Source of the DNA: an uncultured Oscillospiraceae bacterium
GTDB taxonomy: Bacteria; Bacillota; Clostridia; Oscillospirales; Oscillospiraceae
Direction: 5' to 3'
Length of the DNA stretch: 64,000 bases
Assembly (NCBI GenBank): GCA_947589745.1
Contig: CANQCS010000009.1
Span: 1 to 64,000 of the forward strand
In this document: piece after piece, positions 57,066-64,000 of the stretch
Layout of the letters: every line of letters begins with the position of its first letter
Numbering within the stretch: the stretch's first letter is position 1
Made by a program: the position numbers and the translations under genes
The notes under the pieces: generated by a model
What the model was told of the DNA's origin: nothing
Database searches by the model: none
Seen by the model: only the letters and a program-made list of their open reading frames with translations

Positions 57066-57864
57066 GATCCAGCCTCCTTGTGGCCCGGCACCAGGCGCAC
57101 TTCTCGCAGCGCCTGGGCTTTTCCCGGCCCTCCTTGATGGCCTGGAACCGGGGGACCATGTCCTCCAGCTCCAGGAGCTTTTCCGAGAGGTGCTTGTCCT
57201 GGAGCCAGACCACGCGCAGATCCGGCGGCTCCTCCCGGGTGCCGACGGCCAGGAAGAAGGGCAGCATGTGCCCCTCGACGGCCTGGTAGATGGCGCCCTG
57301 GATGTCGTAGCCCCAAAACTGGATGAAGCCCACCTTCTGGTGCTCTTCCTCGCTCCAGAGGTTCTCCATGTCCCGCATGACCTTCTGGTCCACGATGGCA
57401 CCCTCGCAGGGGCCCAGAGCCTCCGCCATCTTGGGAAACTTCCGGACGACCTCCCGGCAGGTCTCTGCGTCCAGCAGGCTGTCGATCTTGATCTTGAAGG
57501 GCACGCCGGCGATCTCTCCGGTGCGGATGACCTGCTTCTGGCCTGCCATCATTAGCGTGTAAAGGTCATCCTCTTCCATGCGTCCGATGATGTCAGCGGA
57601 CCGCTGGAACTCCGCTTTCAGCTCACCGTCCCGCTTGAAGATCTGCGGGTGCTTGGCCCGGAAGACCGGGAGCTCGCCGGAGTAGTAGGCGTCCACGTAG
57701 CTGCCCACCAGCATGGACTGGCTGGCGGGGGTGCGGTACCGGCCCTGAACACGGGCCATGGCGGCCTCCTCGCAGGCCATGAAGCTCTTGACCTGGGTGG
57801 AGCCCATATAGGCCATCTCGATATCGGGATCAAAGTAATTCGCCGCTGTCACCGCCGGAAGCAT
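57019..57864 (-). CDS. PD-(D/E)XK exonuclease (DUF3799/RecE-like)
   Basis: 281 aa. Motifs: LVGSYVDAYYSGE, FKIKIDSLLD, IVDQKVM (D...Q-K site), GYDIQGAIYQ; the C-terminal cysteines (RRCEKCAWCR) may hold an iron-sulphur or zinc site as in Cas4/AddB-like nucleases. Presumably the 5'-3' exonuclease of a phage recombination pair. AGGAGGTG 7 nt before ATG 57864. Confidence 0.85.
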   Translation of the reverse strand: MLPAVTAANYFDPDIEMAYMGSTQVKSFMACEEAAMARVQGRYRTPASQSMLVGSYVDAYYSGELPVFRAKHPQIFKRDGELKAEFQRSADIIGRMEEDDLYTLMMAGQKQVIRTGEIAGVPFKIKIDSLLDAETCREVVRKFPKMAEALGPCEGAIVDQKVMRDMENLWSEEEHQKVGFIQFWGYDIQGAIYQAVEGHMLPFFLAVGTREEPPDLRVVWLQDKHLSEKLLELEDMVPRFQAIKEGREKPRRCEKCAWCRATRRLDHAEYWPPEPGEDVAY

Positions 57865-58453
57865 CCTCGGTCACCTCCTCCCCCTCTGTCTTTGCCGCCT
57901 CAGACTGCTTCGCGGCTTCGGCTCTGCGCTGCGCACAAGCCGCGCACAGCGGGACGCCGTAATTCTTTGTGGTATAATCCCGCATGTACTCCGGGGTGCG
58001 GCCCTTCCACGCCTGTATCGGTCCGCCGCAGTCCGTGCAAAGTGGAACTGGAGGCCTGACCCTGGGCTTGTAGGGCTTGATGCGGATGCCGTCCGTCTTG
58101 CCGCCGTCCTGGGGGTCGCGGACGTTGTGGTCGATGTAGAGCTGGATCTGCTTTCCAACCAGGGTGGATGCCTTCGCGTCGCCGTACAGCTTCCGCAGCG
58201 TCTTCCGGTTGGTGGAGTTGACGATCAGCGGGCGCACCTGCCGGATGCCGGGGACACGCTCCTCTGCGAAGGTAAGCACGTCCTTGTTCTCCTTGCCCCG
58301 CTGGAGCGTGACCATTCCGTTCCACAGCCCGGAGATAGTCAGAATGGGCTCTGTGCCGTCGTCGATGTCCTCGGCGCCCAGGTATTCGGATTCCCGCTCC
58401 TGCCCCAGCCGCTCGTCTCCAGTGAGCTGGCGCAGCTTGTCTTTTGGCATCAT
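57830..58453 (-). CDS. Phage recombination-region protein with zinc ribbon
   Basis: 207 aa. N-terminal half with beta-rich ILTISGLWNGMVTLQRGKENKDVLTFAEERVPG and LIVNSTNRKTLRKLYGDAKASTLVGKQIQLYID, possibly OB-like; then a zinc ribbon (CTDCGG...CAAC). Position next to the exonuclease suggests a DNA-binding or annealing partner, unproven. ATGA overlap with the upstream gene. Confidence 0.65.
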   Translation of the reverse strand: MMPKDKLRQLTGDERLGQERESEYLGAEDIDDGTEPILTISGLWNGMVTLQRGKENKDVLTFAEERVPGIRQVRPLIVNSTNRKTLRKLYGDAKASTLVGKQIQLYIDHNVRDPQDGGKTDGIRIKPYKPRVRPPVPLCTDCGGPIQAWKGRTPEYMRDYTTKNYGVPLCAACAQRRAEAAKQSEAAKTEGEEVTEDASGGDSGELL

Positions 58454-58677
58454 GTGTTAATTTCCTCCTCTCCAGCCGCGGCGTCGATGGCCCCGGCCAC
58501 GATCTTCAGCACCAACCGGCATTCCCGGTAACTCATGCAGAGGGCGCCGCCGGTGATGAGCTTCATCACCTTGTTGGCGAGCTCCGTCAGTACCGCCAGC
58601 CGGTAAGGGGGCAGATAGCAGCCGCTCCGCTCCTCGATAGCGGCTGCCTCCTGCCTGACATACTCCCCCGGTGTCAC
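58450..58677 (-). CDS. Small phage protein (75 aa)
   Basis: 75 aa from GTG 58677 (VTPGEYVRQEAAAIEERSGCYLPPYRLAVLTELANKVMKLI), helical. GTGA overlap with the ATPase gene. No domain recognised. Confidence 0.65.
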   Translation of the reverse strand: MTPGEYVRQEAAAIEERSGCYLPPYRLAVLTELANKVMKLITGGALCMSYRECRLVLKIVAGAIDAAAGEEEINT

Positions 58678-59975
58678 AGCACCACCACATCCAGTGCATC
58701 CGAGTCGGTGACACGGGTGGCGATGATCTGGAGGCCCTTGTCCTTGCAGCGCTCATAGAGCTTCTGCCGGCTCTCCGTGTCCAGCCGCTCGGCCCCGTCC
58801 ACCAGGATGATGCCCAGCTGCCCGGGACGGCTCACGGTGATATCCACGCACAGCTCCAGCAGCTCGCCGTCGCTGAGGTTGGAGATGGGCAGGCCGTGGA
58901 TCAGCGGCACACCGTTCTCCACCGTCAGGCCCTCCACCGGGAGCTTGGCCTGGGCCAGGAGCTGGGAAGGAAGCTCCCTTGCCAGCTCGATCTTCCGGGT
59001 CAGCTCCTCGCTGGAGGCGGTCAGGGCGTCCAGCTCCTTCTGCATGGACTCCATCCGGTGGTACTCGTTCAGGTGGGAGCGCATCTCCTCCGCCTCGTTG
59101 ATCTCAGCGGACAGCGCGGCGGTGTCCTCCGGCTCCGCGTCGCCGTACTGGCCGGCGGCAGCCATGCCCCGCTCCAGCTTGGCCACCTTTTCCCGGTACT
59201 GGGCTTCCACCACGGCGATCTTGCCGTCCCGGTCCCGGTCCAGGCCCCGGAGCTGGGCGTCGTAGCCGCTGCGGAAGCTCCGGGCCCGCTCGATCCTGGC
59301 GTTGCTCTCCTGGATGCGGGACAGCTCCCGGTACTTCTCGCCGATGGGGTAGGCCTCCCAGCGGGCGGCGTTGTAGTTGGACGGGATATCCTTGGCGATA
59401 TCGGAGATGAACGCCTGCTTGTTCCGGGCGTCCCGGTTCAGGGCCTGCCGGGACTGATAGTAGATGCCGCTCTCCGACTGGATATCGGACAGCACCTCCA
59501 GGATGTGCTTGGAGTAGTCCACGCCCTGGGGGATCTCCCCAAACTGCTCCTGGATCCAGTTCAGATCCCACTGGAAGTCGATGAGGGACAGGATGACCCG
59601 GTTCTTCTCCTGGCGGCTCATCTGGGTGAACTGCACGGGGTCCAGCTGGAGCGGCGTAAAGATGCCGTTCAGGAACTCCGCCGGCCGGGTGCGCAGCAGC
59701 TCGCCGTCCCGGACCTTCACGGTGCCGGAGGCGCCCGCCTTCACCCTGCGGTCGATGGAGAGGCCGGTGTCGGTCTCGATGATGATCTCACCCTCGTCCT
59801 CGCCCTTGTGGACCACGTAGTCGCGGTCGGAGCGGTTGGTCAGGTTGTAGCGGATGGCGTCCAGCACGGAGGTCTTGCCGCTGCCCTTCGGTCCGGTCAG
59901 CTCCACGCTGCTCCCGTCCAGCTTCAGCTCCTTGATGCCGAACAGGTTCTTGATGATAATGCGGGTAGTTTTCAT
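58674..59975 (-). CDS. RecF/SbcC-like AAA ATPase
   Basis: 433 aa ATPase of the Rad50/RecF/SbcC type: Walker A TGPKGSGKTSVLDAI, a central coiled coil (about 200-330), signature-like ISNLSDGELLELC, Walker B IILVDGAERLD. Works with the nuclease in end processing or recombination. AAAGGAAG leader; 168-bp upstream spacer contains three inverted repeats. Confidence 0.85.
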   Translation of the reverse strand: MKTTRIIIKNLFGIKELKLDGSSVELTGPKGSGKTSVLDAIRYNLTNRSDRDYVVHKGEDEGEIIIETDTGLSIDRRVKAGASGTVKVRDGELLRTRPAEFLNGIFTPLQLDPVQFTQMSRQEKNRVILSLIDFQWDLNWIQEQFGEIPQGVDYSKHILEVLSDIQSESGIYYQSRQALNRDARNKQAFISDIAKDIPSNYNAARWEAYPIGEKYRELSRIQESNARIERARSFRSGYDAQLRGLDRDRDGKIAVVEAQYREKVAKLERGMAAAGQYGDAEPEDTAALSAEINEAEEMRSHLNEYHRMESMQKELDALTASSEELTRKIELARELPSQLLAQAKLPVEGLTVENGVPLIHGLPISNLSDGELLELCVDITVSRPGQLGIILVDGAERLDTESRQKLYERCKDKGLQIIATRVTDSDALDVVVL

Positions 59976-60027
59976 GCCATTTACCTTCCTTTCTTTCCTT
60001 TGACACGAAAAAAGGCCATTTTTCGTG

Positions 60028-60069
60028 TTGACAAACGGCCCGTCCGTCTGATACGATGCAGACGGACGG
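60028..60069 (+). promoter_or_regulatory. Promoter with operator dyad, plus strand
   Basis: TTGACA (60028-60033), 18-bp spacer, TACGAT (60052-60057). An 11-bp perfect inverted repeat CCGTCCGTCTG/CAGACGGACGG (60040-60050, 60059-60069) is centred on the -10, an ideal repressor site. A further inverted repeat ACACGAAAAA/TTTTTCGTGT (about 60003-60028) lies just before it. Confidence 0.65.
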
Positions 60070-60141
60070 ATACTTGCTCGGTATTCCGTTCCTTCCTTCT
60101 TGCCCCGGCCCGGTCTCGCACACCGGACCGGGGCTTTTTTT
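60064..60141 (+). ncRNA. Candidate small RNA
   Basis: Predicted from the promoter at 60028-60057 to the terminator at 60102-60141. About 78 nt, no open frame with a ribosome binding site. Lies in the gap between the ATPase and DUF2303 genes and runs against them, so it would be antisense to that part of the early transcript. Confidence 0.45.
60102..60141 (+). terminator. Rho-independent terminator, plus strand
   Basis: 13-bp stem GCCCCGGCCCGGT/ACCGGACCGGGGC (one mismatch), followed by seven T. Strong on the plus strand. Confidence 0.8.
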
Positions 60142-60143
60142 GC

Positions 60144-60887
60144 TTACAGGGCCACGATGACCGACTGGTTCTCCACCTCGTCGGCCAGGGCTTCCTCCAG
60201 GAACGCCTTGACCGTCTTCCGGGCTTGGAGCTTCCACATGCCGCCGTCCGCCTCGATGAAGGAGATGCCGCGCTCGCCGACACGGATCAGGAACTCGCTG
60301 ACAGGCTGCTCCACCTCCTGGAAGGTCCGGTAGGGACGCAGCTTCACGATGGGCTTGATGGTCTCCTTGTTCTGGAGGTCCACGCCCTTCCTGGTGACTA
60401 CGGTGGTGGCGATGCCGTTGTCGTTGTAGGTCACCTTGCTGCCCATCGTCAGCTCGCTCAGGAGCTTCTGGAGGTACAGGGTGTCCGTCGTCTCCTGAAA
60501 CCGGGTCCGCATGGCGATCTGGGCCTCCTCAAAGCCCAGGTTGACCTTGCTTTCCCAGCCGGGGACATCGGTGGCGTTGGCGGTGTAGAACGTCTGCCGG
60601 AAGCAGGCGTCGTTCCTGTCGGGGCTGGCGAAGCAGATGACCTTCGTCGCCGTGGGGATCGTGATGTACAGCGGGGACGTGCCGTTGAGATACGGCAGCG
60701 CCTCGGACTTGACCATCTTCACGACGGCGTCCAGGCTGTCCAGGCTGATGTGCTGGGGGCGGTCGACATACGGGGTGAACTCCTCGGTCTCGCCGTTGCT
60801 GCGGACGATGAGGAAATGTCCGTTGTCCAATTCCTCGATGTAGGGCTCTGCGGTGTTCTGGATGTGCTCAATAGCTTCTTTCAGCAT
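60144..60887 (-). CDS. DUF2303 (YfdQ-like) phage protein
   Basis: 247 aa. DUF2303 pattern: DRPQHISLDSLDAVVKMVKSEA, ICFASPDRNDACFRQTFYTAN, FEEAQIAMRTRFQETTDTLYLQKLLSELTMGSKVTYNDNGIATTVVTRKGV. Early phage protein of unknown biochemical role. GAAAGGAGAAC precedes ATG 60887. Confidence 0.82.
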   Translation of the reverse strand: MLKEAIEHIQNTAEPYIEELDNGHFLIVRSNGETEEFTPYVDRPQHISLDSLDAVVKMVKSEALPYLNGTSPLYITIPTATKVICFASPDRNDACFRQTFYTANATDVPGWESKVNLGFEEAQIAMRTRFQETTDTLYLQKLLSELTMGSKVTYNDNGIATTVVTRKGVDLQNKETIKPIVKLRPYRTFQEVEQPVSEFLIRVGERGISFIEADGGMWKLQARKTVKAFLEEALADEVENQSVIVAL

Positions 60888-60903
60888 GATGTTCTCCTTT
60901 CGA

Positions 60904-61266
60904 TTAGCCGAATTTGAGGAGGCGGAGCTTGGAAGGCGGCTCCTCTTCCTCGCCGCTGATAGAGGTCTGCCCGGGCACCTGGCTGCGCAGCTCGAAGATG
61001 TCCTCGTCGTTGCTGGCATAGAGGAACGTCCGGGAGGGGTTCAGCGGGGCCAGAGTCAGCTTCACATTCCCGTCCAGGACGATGTTCTGACGGTCCTCGT
61101 TGGTGGAGAAGGTGAACTCCAGCGTCACCTTCCGCTTGGTCTTGGCGGGGGTGTTGGGGTCCAGCAGGTTCCGGATGACCTCGCTGCATCCCAGGTCCAC
61201 CTTCTCCTTGAACGCTCCGCCGCACATGTCCAGGATGGACTTGCCGCTGATCTCGTTGATATCCAT
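60904..61266 (-). CDS. Phage 'replication terminator'-type protein
   Basis: 120 aa: FKEKVDLGCSEVIRNLLDPNTPAKTKRKVTLEFTFSTNEDRQNIVLDGNVKLTLAPLNP. Pattern of a family often labelled replication terminator protein in Firmicutes phages; that label is not proof of function. GAAAGGAGTG upstream of the ATG; 16 nt before the DUF2303 gene. Confidence 0.7.
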   Translation of the reverse strand: MDINEISGKSILDMCGGAFKEKVDLGCSEVIRNLLDPNTPAKTKRKVTLEFTFSTNEDRQNIVLDGNVKLTLAPLNPSRTFLYASNDEDIFELRSQVPGQTSISGEEEEPPSKLRLLKFG

Positions 61267-61286
61267 TGGTCTTCACTCCTTTCTGT

Positions 61287-61652
61287 TTATTTTTTTAATT
61301 CTTTTCTGCGTTTTTCCGGGTCCCACGTCTCAAACCACGCCGCCCAGCGGTCCTCCAGCAGGAACTTCGGGCAGCGGAGCACGACGTAGGATTCCTCCCG
61401 CTGGCACCTGGTCTTACCGTTCCAGACGGTCTTGTTGGTCACATCTCGCCGCACGGCGTCCCAGCCCGGGACCGGCACATACGCCTCGGTCCACTCGCAG
61501 CCCCCGCAGGCGTTCCCGCACACCTCGCAGAGGGTTTTGATGCCCCGCCGGAATGACTCCGCCTGTTCGGCGGAAATGGAGTCGAACAGCTGGGCGATCC
61601 GCTTCTTGTAGTCGTGGTCCACGGGGACCAGCAGGTCTTGCAGACCGGTCAT
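61287..61652 (-). CDS. Cysteine-rich phage protein (121 aa)
   Basis: 121 aa: LVPVDHDYKKRIAQLFDSISAEQAESFRRGIKTLCEVCGNACGGCEWTEAYVPVPGWDA. The C-x2-C-x3-C-x2-C cluster may bind zinc. Function unknown. ATGA overlap with its upstream neighbour. Confidence 0.65.
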   Translation of the reverse strand: MTGLQDLLVPVDHDYKKRIAQLFDSISAEQAESFRRGIKTLCEVCGNACGGCEWTEAYVPVPGWDAVRRDVTNKTVWNGKTRCQREESYVVLRCPKFLLEDRWAAWFETWDPEKRRKELKK

Positions 61653-62005
61653 TTCCGCCTCCCATCCTTCACGGTGCGGACCTGCACCGCCCAGTTGTAC
61701 CGGCGGTCGAAAGGCTCAAACTTCTTCCGGAAAATCTGCTTCAACCGCTGGTCCAGCTTCTCCCGCATGTAGTCCGCCTCGGGGCCGGGGTTCACGGCGT
61801 CGATCCAGTAGTCCCGCTCCCGCATGAGCTCTTTGACGACCCGGCGGATGCGGTCCTCGCCGAACACGTCCTTGCCCATGACCGCCGGGTCGTTGAGCAC
61901 GATGGCGAGGCAGTCGGAAATGAGCTGTTCCGCCGTCTCAAAGGAGGACCGCCGGATGACGGCGTCGTGCACCTCCAGGCGGTTGAGATAGTCGTTTTTC
62001 TTCAC
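61649..62005 (-). CDS. Phage protein of unknown function (118 aa)
   Basis: 118 aa from GTG 62005 (VKKNDYLNRLEVHDAVIRRSSFETAEQLISDCLAIVLNDPAVMGKDVFGEDRI). GTGA overlap with the upstream stop decides the start over an upstream ATG. Helical early phage protein. Confidence 0.65.
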   Translation of the reverse strand: MKKNDYLNRLEVHDAVIRRSSFETAEQLISDCLAIVLNDPAVMGKDVFGEDRIRRVVKELMRERDYWIDAVNPGPEADYMREKLDQRLKQIFRKKFEPFDRRYNWAVQVRTVKDGRRK

Positions 62006-62187
62006 GGGCACGGCGCTGCCCTCCCGTCCGGCCTGACCCACTCCACATGGGCCAGCCTGTCCATAATCTTCCTATCCCGGATCTTCCACGCATTCGCCGC
62101 CAGGTAGCGCGCCAGGGCGCGGCTAGTGGCCTGCACCGTGATCTCGCCGAAGCCGTCGCAGCGGACCAGGTACTCCTGGGCGGTCAC
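62002..62187 (-). CDS. Small phage protein (61 aa)
   Basis: 61 aa from GTG 62187 (VTAQEYLVRCDGFGEITVQATSRALARYLAANAWKIRDRKIMDRL). GTGA overlaps on both sides. No domain recognised. Confidence 0.65.
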   Translation of the reverse strand: MTAQEYLVRCDGFGEITVQATSRALARYLAANAWKIRDRKIMDRLAHVEWVRPDGRAAPCP

Positions 62188-62471
62188 GGCTCCGCCTCCG
62201 TATCTCCGCCGCCAGCGTCCATGCGGGCACCGCAGTTTGGGCAATATCTATATCTGTGTTTTGCTGGTTCTATGCAAACTGAGCAAAGCCCAAACATCCA
62301 CCGCCCATGCTTCACAGGGTCGATGGTGTTGTCCTTTCCTGAATTGCTCCTTACGCAAAGGTCGATAATGCAATGGGCTCCATCTCGTCTCTCTTGGAAC
62401 TCTCGCATATACGGGCTCTTTATCAGTTCTTCATAGCCGCGAATCACTTCATCTGCATCAATAAGCCTCAC
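62184..62471 (-). CDS. Zinc-ribbon phage protein
   Basis: 95 aa from GTG 62471 (VRLIDADEVIRGYEELIKS). The C-terminus HGRWMFGLCSVC...YCPNCGARM is a zinc ribbon. Proteins starting MRLIDAD with this tail are common in Clostridia prophages; role unknown. GTGA overlap with the upstream gene. Confidence 0.75.
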   Translation of the reverse strand: MRLIDADEVIRGYEELIKSPYMREFQERRDGAHCIIDLCVRSNSGKDNTIDPVKHGRWMFGLCSVCIEPAKHRYRYCPNCGARMDAGGGDTEAEP

Positions 62472-62782
62472 GCCTGTCCCTCCCCTCCGGCTGGCCGGTC
62501 CACGATCTCGAACAGCTCGATCCTGTCCGGGGTGCTGGCAAAGCGCCACAGCGTTTCATCGGATTCTCTTTCCGTGTCACGGTCCACCGCTACGCCGAGG
62601 GCCTTTGCGGAGGCGTCGAGGCAGCTGTTGCCCCCGTCCCCTTGGCAGAGGTGGATCCTTCCGTTATGGCCGGTCCGGCTAAAGTTGGTAACTTCCGCCG
62701 AGATGATCCGTACATCCTCCGGCAGGGCCGCTACGGTGGCGCGGAGGGCGTCCAGCCGGCGGAGGGTTTCTTCTTTCGTCAT
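62468..62782 (-). CDS. Phage protein of unknown function (104 aa)
   Basis: 104 aa (MTKEETLRRLDALRATVAALPEDVRIISAEVTNFSRTGHNGRIHL...). ATG 62782 overlaps the upstream stop as ATGA, which decides it over an ATG 24 nt upstream. No domain recognised. Confidence 0.65.
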   Translation of the reverse strand: MTKEETLRRLDALRATVAALPEDVRIISAEVTNFSRTGHNGRIHLCQGDGGNSCLDASAKALGVAVDRDTERESDETLWRFASTPDRIELFEIVDRPAGGEGQA

Positions 62783-63480
62783 GAACAGCATTTCTCTGCC
62801 TCCCATCCGTACTGGTAACAGAACACGTGGCCGCCGATGGTCCCCCAGACGTTATCGTTCTCGCCAGCGACGGAGAAGTACACCACGTCCATCGGCAGCA
62901 CCGGCTCGCCGTACAGCGCCGCGTCCACCGCCTGATATTGGGCCTCCGTGGGCTCCGCGTCGGGGATCAGAGCCGCCGGAGCGAACTGTCGCTTCTGGAA
63001 GATGACCTCCTCCACGCTGTCCGGGAAGTTGTCCGCCGCCACGCGGTTCAGCACCACCTCGGCGACGGCCTGCTGGCCCTCCGCCGGTTCGCCGCGGGCC
63101 TCCAGCCAGACCAAACGGGCCAGCGTCTCACGCTCGTCGACGGTGATAGGCGCGTACCGGCTGTACGGCGTCGGCTCCACGGCCTCCGCGGGGACCACAA
63201 CGTGCATCCGCTCCGTCCCCAGCGCGATCTCCGCCTCCAGCTCCTGGCACTTCTGGGCCAGCCGCCCGCAGGCGATGACCGCAGCCTCCCGCGTGGACTC
63301 GGAGGACGCATAGGCGTCCTCCAGGTCCGCTGTGTACTGCTTTTGCTTCAGGTACAGCCACCCGAGGATCATGTTGCCCACAGTCGCAACGGCCAGCAGG
63401 CCCACGGCGGCTCTCTGCCATGCGGCGGTCTCCCGCCGGAGGGGCCGCCGCGCGGCCCTTGCTGTCAGTCCTCTGTCCAT
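62779..63480 (-). CDS. SleB-like cell wall hydrolase
   Basis: 233 aa. TM helix near residues 23-42 (VGLLAVATVGNMILGWLYL), coiled coil to about 85, then the Hydrolase_2 (SleB) domain: VDERETLARLVWLEARGEPAEGQQAVAEVVLNRVAADNFPDSVEEVIFQKRQFAP, with catalytic Glu in LEARGE. A lytic transglycosylase fold found in spore cortex enzymes. GGAGGTAGTGG precedes ATG 63480. Its place in the early region, far from the lysis cassette, is notable. Confidence 0.85.
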   Translation of the reverse strand: MDRGLTARAARRPLRRETAAWQRAAVGLLAVATVGNMILGWLYLKQKQYTADLEDAYASSESTREAAVIACGRLAQKCQELEAEIALGTERMHVVVPAEAVEPTPYSRYAPITVDERETLARLVWLEARGEPAEGQQAVAEVVLNRVAADNFPDSVEEVIFQKRQFAPAALIPDAEPTEAQYQAVDAALYGEPVLPMDVVYFSVAGENDNVWGTIGGHVFCYQYGWEAEKCCS

Positions 63481-63668
63481 TCCACTACCTCCGCTTTTTC
63501 CAGCGCCTCGATGGCGCTGTCTATTTCTTTCAACTCTTCCTCCAGCATGTCTCTGACTTCCTCGGGCCATTTCAGATCCAGTATCTCGCTCTTTTTATCC
63601 CTCCTGGCCAGTAGCGCGTTCAATGCCTCGCCCCGCTGCCGGCCGGTCAGCGTGATTTGGTAGTTCAT
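63465..63668 (-). CDS. Small coiled-coil phage protein (67 aa)
   Basis: 67 aa: MNYQITLTGRQRGEALNALLARRDKKSEILDLKWPEEVRDMLEEELKEIDSAIEALEKA. Overlaps the SleB-like gene by 16 nt and the upstream gene by 4 nt (ATGA). Function unknown. Confidence 0.65.
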   Translation of the reverse strand: MNYQITLTGRQRGEALNALLARRDKKSEILDLKWPEEVRDMLEEELKEIDSAIEALEKAEVVEWTED

Positions 63669-64000
63669 ACTCTCCCTCCCATCTCTGACACCAGCTTTGC
63701 GGCGGCGGCCAGCCGGGTATCCAGAACCTGCTGGATGCCGTCGGCAGCCAGATTGATCACGTCCCGGAGCTGCCAGGGTTGCAGATCCCCGTGTTTGTAC
63801 TTCACCAGCAGACCGGGGCTGATGTTGTAGGCCCAGGTGCCGGTCTCCTCATTCTGCGCCGCGCAGCCGAAGGGGGCCCTTCCTTGCTGCAAGGCGTACC
63901 GGACGGACACATCAGACCACCCGATATACTTGGCCGCCAACGGGTATGGGACGTTGCTGTACGAAAGGATCTCGCTGTCTTCCGGCGGCGGGGCTGTGTT
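63665..64000 (-). CDS. Phage DNA-binding-like protein, partial at right edge
   Basis: At least 111 aa; the frame is open to the window edge (NTAPPPEDSEILSYSNVPYPLAAKYIGWSDVSVRYALQQGRAPFGCAAQNEETGTWAYNISPGLLVKYKHG). The middle resembles an excisionase/HTH-like fold where the protein reads a site (AKYIGWSDVSVRYALQQGRAPFG). The true start lies outside the window; a TTG at 63940 is an unlikely start. Confidence 0.65.
   Translation of the reverse strand, partial: NTAPPPEDSEILSYSNVPYPLAAKYIGWSDVSVRYALQQGRAPFGCAAQNEETGTWAYNISPGLLVKYKHGDLQPWQLRDVINLAADGIQQVLDTRLAAAAKLVSEMGGRV

Noticed and set aside
30478-64000. Integrase or transposase within the window
   Set aside because: No tyrosine or serine recombinase motifs in any supported gene; the integrase is probably to the right of the window.

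Overview
The window looks like a high-GC member of the Firmicutes, most likely an Oscillospiraceae gut bacterium of the Flavonifractor/Lawsonibacter type. The evidence is the hprK-murB-rapZ-yvcK-whiA cluster, a zinc-ribbon form of ribosomal protein L28, BlaI/M56 and ECF sigma systems, strong AGGAGG ribosome binding sites and TTGACA/TATAAT promoters. The genus assignment is inference.

Chromosome (1-30.5 kb). A minus-strand cluster (hprK, ROK kinase, GNAT acetyltransferase, murB, rapZ, yvcK, whiA) links carbon regulation, cell-wall precursor synthesis and division control. Next come rpmB, an ECF sigma factor overlapping its probable membrane anti-sigma protein, asnB convergent with it, a methyltransferase, a short-chain dehydrogenase, an AT-rich island with an XRE/TPR regulator, ackA divergent from tmcAL, a DUF3298-type lipoprotein, a BlaI/MecR1-like pair, and a purine locus (deaminase, two-component system, ABC ATPase, two permeases, BMP lipoprotein) that ends near tRNA-Ser(GGA).

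Prophage (about 30.5 kb to beyond the right edge). The late genes are on the minus strand. Read in transcription order from the right edge they are: an early/replication module (DNA-binding protein, SleB-like hydrolase, DUF2303, RecF/SbcC-like ATPase, PD-(D/E)XK nuclease, CHC2 zinc-finger protein, DUF927-type helicase, an iteron-rich origin candidate, superfamily 2 helicase, VRR-NUC), then a chimeric methyltransferase/capsid gene, head-tail joining genes, a P2-type contractile tail (sheath, tube, E/E', tape measure, X, D, V, U, W, J, I, H-like), a fibre protein with DUF6273 and FN3 domains, and lysis genes beside the tRNA. Small plus-strand cassettes (RelBE-like, two HicB-like proteins, two tiny genes) have their own promoters and look like lysogenic cargo.

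Main points for a second look. (1) An in-frame fusion joins the N-terminus of a phage adenine methyltransferase to the C-terminus of a major capsid protein; terminase, portal and protease genes are absent, which suggests a deletion and a headless prophage. (2) A two-hairpin element occurs in both the chromosome and the prophage, with different but still paired stems. (3) A second family of about 100 bp follows gene ends and also shows stem covariation. (4) Nine GTGGAAC/GTTCCAC sites flank an AT-rich core between two replication genes. (5) A short transcription unit with a promoter, operator dyad and terminator lies against the early operon. No CRISPR array, rRNA gene, insertion sequence or integrase was found in the window.
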